This document shows positions 62,711-64,000 of a stretch of DNA of 64,000 nt, one piece after another. Origin of the DNA: Desulfovibrio psychrotolerans. GTDB lineage: Bacteria > Desulfobacterota > Desulfovibrionia > Desulfovibrionales > Desulfovibrionaceae. The translations under genes were made by a program, and so were the position numbers. The notes below the pieces were generated by a model. It did not search any database, was not told where the DNA came from, and was given only the letters and a program-made list of their open reading frames with translations. Numbering within the stretch: the stretch's first letter is position 1; each line of letters starts with the position of its first letter. The stretch is taken from contig NZ_BLVP01000010.1 in the NCBI RefSeq assembly GCF_013340305.1, positions 1-64,000 of the forward strand, read 5' to 3'.

Positions 62711-63019
62711 ATGGAAATAAAGAATTACCTGAAGGGTCTTGATCCCTATCAGGCACAGCTGGACAAGGCCGATGCAGCCAAGGCCCGGAAAGCCAAGAGC
62801 GGCGAATCCGGCAAGAGTGCAGCGGAAGGCGACCGGGTGAGCGTTTCTGACGAAGCCCGCCTGCGCACCGAGGCCTACCGTACCGCCCTGAGCACACCGG
62901 ATGTGCGTCAGGAGAAGGTGAACGCCATAAAGGCGAAGGTGGACGCCGGTGAGTATATTGTGGACAGCCAGAAGGTTGCCGAAAAGCTGATCAAGGAAGA
63001 AGTGGAACTGTTCATGTAA
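62711..63019 (+). CDS. flgM: Anti-sigma-28 factor FlgM
   Basis: 102 residues. The N-terminal half is disordered and Lys/Ser/Ala-rich; VSVSDEARL and the C-terminal helices EKVNAIKAKVDAGEYIVDSQKVAEKLIKEEVEL match the sigma-binding part of FlgM. It holds FliA inactive until export through the completed hook-basal body. The GAGG box precedes the ATG. Confidence 0.92.
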   Translation: MEIKNYLKGLDPYQAQLDKADAAKARKAKSGESGKSAAEGDRVSVSDEARLRTEAYRTALSTPDVRQEKVNAIKAKVDAGEYIVDSQKVAEKLIKEEVELFM

Positions 63020-63022
63020 GCA

Positions 63023-63056
63023 GGCCTTTCCGAACGTGTTTCGGAAGGGCCTTTTC
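63023..63056 (+). terminator. Terminator after flgM
   Basis: A 12-bp stem (63023-63034 with 63040-63051, one G-U), loop CGTGT, then TTTT. Confidence 0.88.
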
Positions 63057-63163
63057 TTGTGCAGCGGGGTAGGCAGCAGCTGCGGCCAGTAGCCGACGGT
63101 TACGGGCAGTAACTGGCGATACCGGGCAGTACGGGTTGTACGGGGGTATTTGCGGAAATACGG

Positions 63164-63185
63164 GCAGGCGGGGCCTGCTTTTTTT
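63164..63185 (+). terminator. Second terminator-like hairpin
   Basis: GCAGGC-GGG-GCCTGC followed by seven T; possible back-up for the flgM transcript. No gene lies between it and the first terminator. Confidence 0.6.
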
Positions 63186-63187
63186 GC

Positions 63188-63292
63188 GCCTGCGGAATAG
63201 CTGCCTGCGGGATAGTTATCTGTACGATAGTTGCTTGCGGGATAGCTACCTGTAGGGTGGCTGCCTGTAGGATGGCTGCCTGCGGTAGTGTC
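63188..63292. repeat. Degenerate 15-bp tandem array, 7 units
   Basis: Units such as GCCTGCGGAATAGCT, GCCTGCGGGATAGTT, GCTTGCGGGATAGCT, GCCTGTAGGATGGCT run without interruption. It lies in the convergent gap between flgM and fliW, which otherwise holds only terminators. Confidence 0.85.
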
Positions 63293-63448
63293 TGAGGACG
63301 GGTTGCCAGCGGGAGATACGCTTCCTGCGGGGATGTCGCGGCATGGCTGTTTTTTTCCGCAGGAGGGGGCGGTGGCAGCGTGCCTGCGTGGTTTTGCTGT
63401 ATGCCGGTTGGTGGTTAATGTAGGCCGTTCGGGCGGTGCAGGCGCAAA

Positions 63449-63500
63449 AACGCTTCAGGGCCGCCGTGTCAATGATCAGACACGGCGGCCCTGAAGCGTT
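63449..63500 (-). terminator. Terminator after fliW, 22-bp perfect stem
   Basis: 63449-63470 pairs perfectly with 63479-63500 around an 8-nt loop; on the minus strand it is followed by TTTTT. Confidence 0.9.
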
Positions 63501-63549
63501 TGCAGTGCGGGGAAGGAGACTCCCCTGCACCATGCAGCCCTGTGCGCGG

Positions 63550-63999
63550 CTATTCCTTGGGCATGTGCAGGTAGACCTGACTGGGGAACTTGCCGTCTGT
63601 CTGCGGAATCTGCAAGCCCAGCCGGGCCTGATGGTTCACGAGTATGGGGCCGGAGAGGTTAAGGGCAGTTTTTTCCGGCTCACCCTTGGGGATGCTGACG
63701 GTAACCAGCACGGCCACCTGCCGGATGTTCTGCAGGCGCAGGAGCTTCTGTTCCGCCTCACCCACACGGATGGGGTAGTCTTCCAGAAAGCTGTACGGGT
63801 CTGCCACCAGAAGGCCGAGACGGGGATCATCCATGCTTTGCAGCACGAGAAAGGGCGAGCCTTCCTTGAGTTGCAGCAGGGTGAAGTCGTGCTTGTCCTC
63901 AAAGCCCATGAGTCCACGGGGAAAGTATATGACCTTATCCATGGACACCACTTGCCTGCCGAGGCGCGTATGAACTATCTTTTCGTTTTTCCTTGCCAT
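63550..63999 (-). CDS. fliW: Flagellar assembly factor FliW
   Basis: 149 residues. FliW binds flagellin and CsrA and thereby links flagellin synthesis to assembly. The start [24 protein letters not shown], the middle [18 protein letters not shown] and VTVSIPKG, and the C-terminal [20 protein letters not shown] are family typical. The ATG at 63999 agrees with homologues I remember, so the gene is complete although it touches the window end. csrA would be expected next to it, but is not in the window on the downstream side. Confidence 0.94.
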   Translation of the reverse strand: MARKNEKIVHTRLGRQVVSMDKVIYFPRGLMGFEDKHDFTLLQLKEGSPFLVLQSMDDPRLGLLVADPYSFLEDYPIRVGEAEQKLLRLQNIRQVAVLVTVSIPKGEPEKTALNLSGPILVNHQARLGLQIPQTDGKFPSQVYLHMPKE

Positions 64000-64000
64000 A

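Noticed and set aside
63188-63292. Possible CRISPR array
   Set aside because: Units of 10-15 bp follow each other directly and are degenerate; there are no spacers, no 25-40 bp repeats and no cas genes. The same applies to the arrays at 18066 and 42688.

Overview
The window looks like a chromosomal segment of a Desulfovibrio-type sulfate reducer (Desulfovibrionaceae). The main reason is the aromatic supra-operon. It opens with the archaeal-type early pathway (ADH synthase and 3-dehydroquinate synthase II) and continues through pheA, aroA, tyrA and trpEGDCFBA, the gene order I recall from D. vulgaris. The flgM/fliW neighbourhood, hypF, the amtB-glnK pair and the generally high GC content fit the same assignment. 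The genus cannot be fixed from sequence alone.

Layout. 2-6643: the 3' part of a giant modular RTX/VCBS adhesin and its TolC-type outer-membrane partner. 6.8-14.3 kb: housekeeping genes (beta-hydroxyacid dehydrogenase, tRNA-Leu(CAG), ribF, a CBS-containing ClC protein) and a four-gene minus-strand cluster with a DhnA-family aldolase homologue that lacks the catalytic lysine. 14.5-18 kb: a fusion of an EndoQ-like PHP/zinc nuclease with a UvrD-type helicase. 18.1-21.2 kb: a 50-residue ORF, the cobamide-remodelling pair cbiR-cobU and a DHH phosphoesterase. 21.5-24.8 kb: an EAL protein and the glnK-amtB operon behind a sigma-54 promoter. 25.0-37.9 kb: the aromatic amino acid supra-operon. 38-42.6 kb: hypF, an AT-rich acquired GT51 transglycosylase gene and mutM. 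42.7-47.2 kb (minus): a ChaN-PDZ lipoprotein, a PaaK-type ligase and a MocR regulator divergent from a LysE exporter. 48-58 kb: signalling and chemotaxis genes (EAL-like/HDOD, cheD, a duplicated-sensor MCP, PAS-GGDEF), HU, a GT8 transferase, a HAD hydrolase and a DUF523-DUF1722 protein. 58.4-62 kb: small accessory genes and maf. 62.2-64 kb: a FlgM operon with a sigma-28 promoter, and fliW.

The most interesting result is regulatory. The supra-operon appears to carry two ribosome-mediated attenuators. The first is at the head of the operon: a 39-codon leader peptide with a run of Phe, Tyr and Trp codons, followed by competing hairpins and a T-tract terminator. The second sits between tyrA and trpE and has no separate leader gene. 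The last codons of tyrA itself contain three consecutive Trp codons, and the tyrA 3' end can form a 12-bp antiterminator that is mutually exclusive with the 14-bp terminator just after tyrA. This would let all three aromatic amino acids gate the common pathway while tryptophan alone gates trpEGDCFBA.

A second recurring theme is degenerate short tandem arrays (10, 12 or 15 bp units). They lie in gene linkers, around stop codons and in gaps, including inside the aromatic leader ORF.
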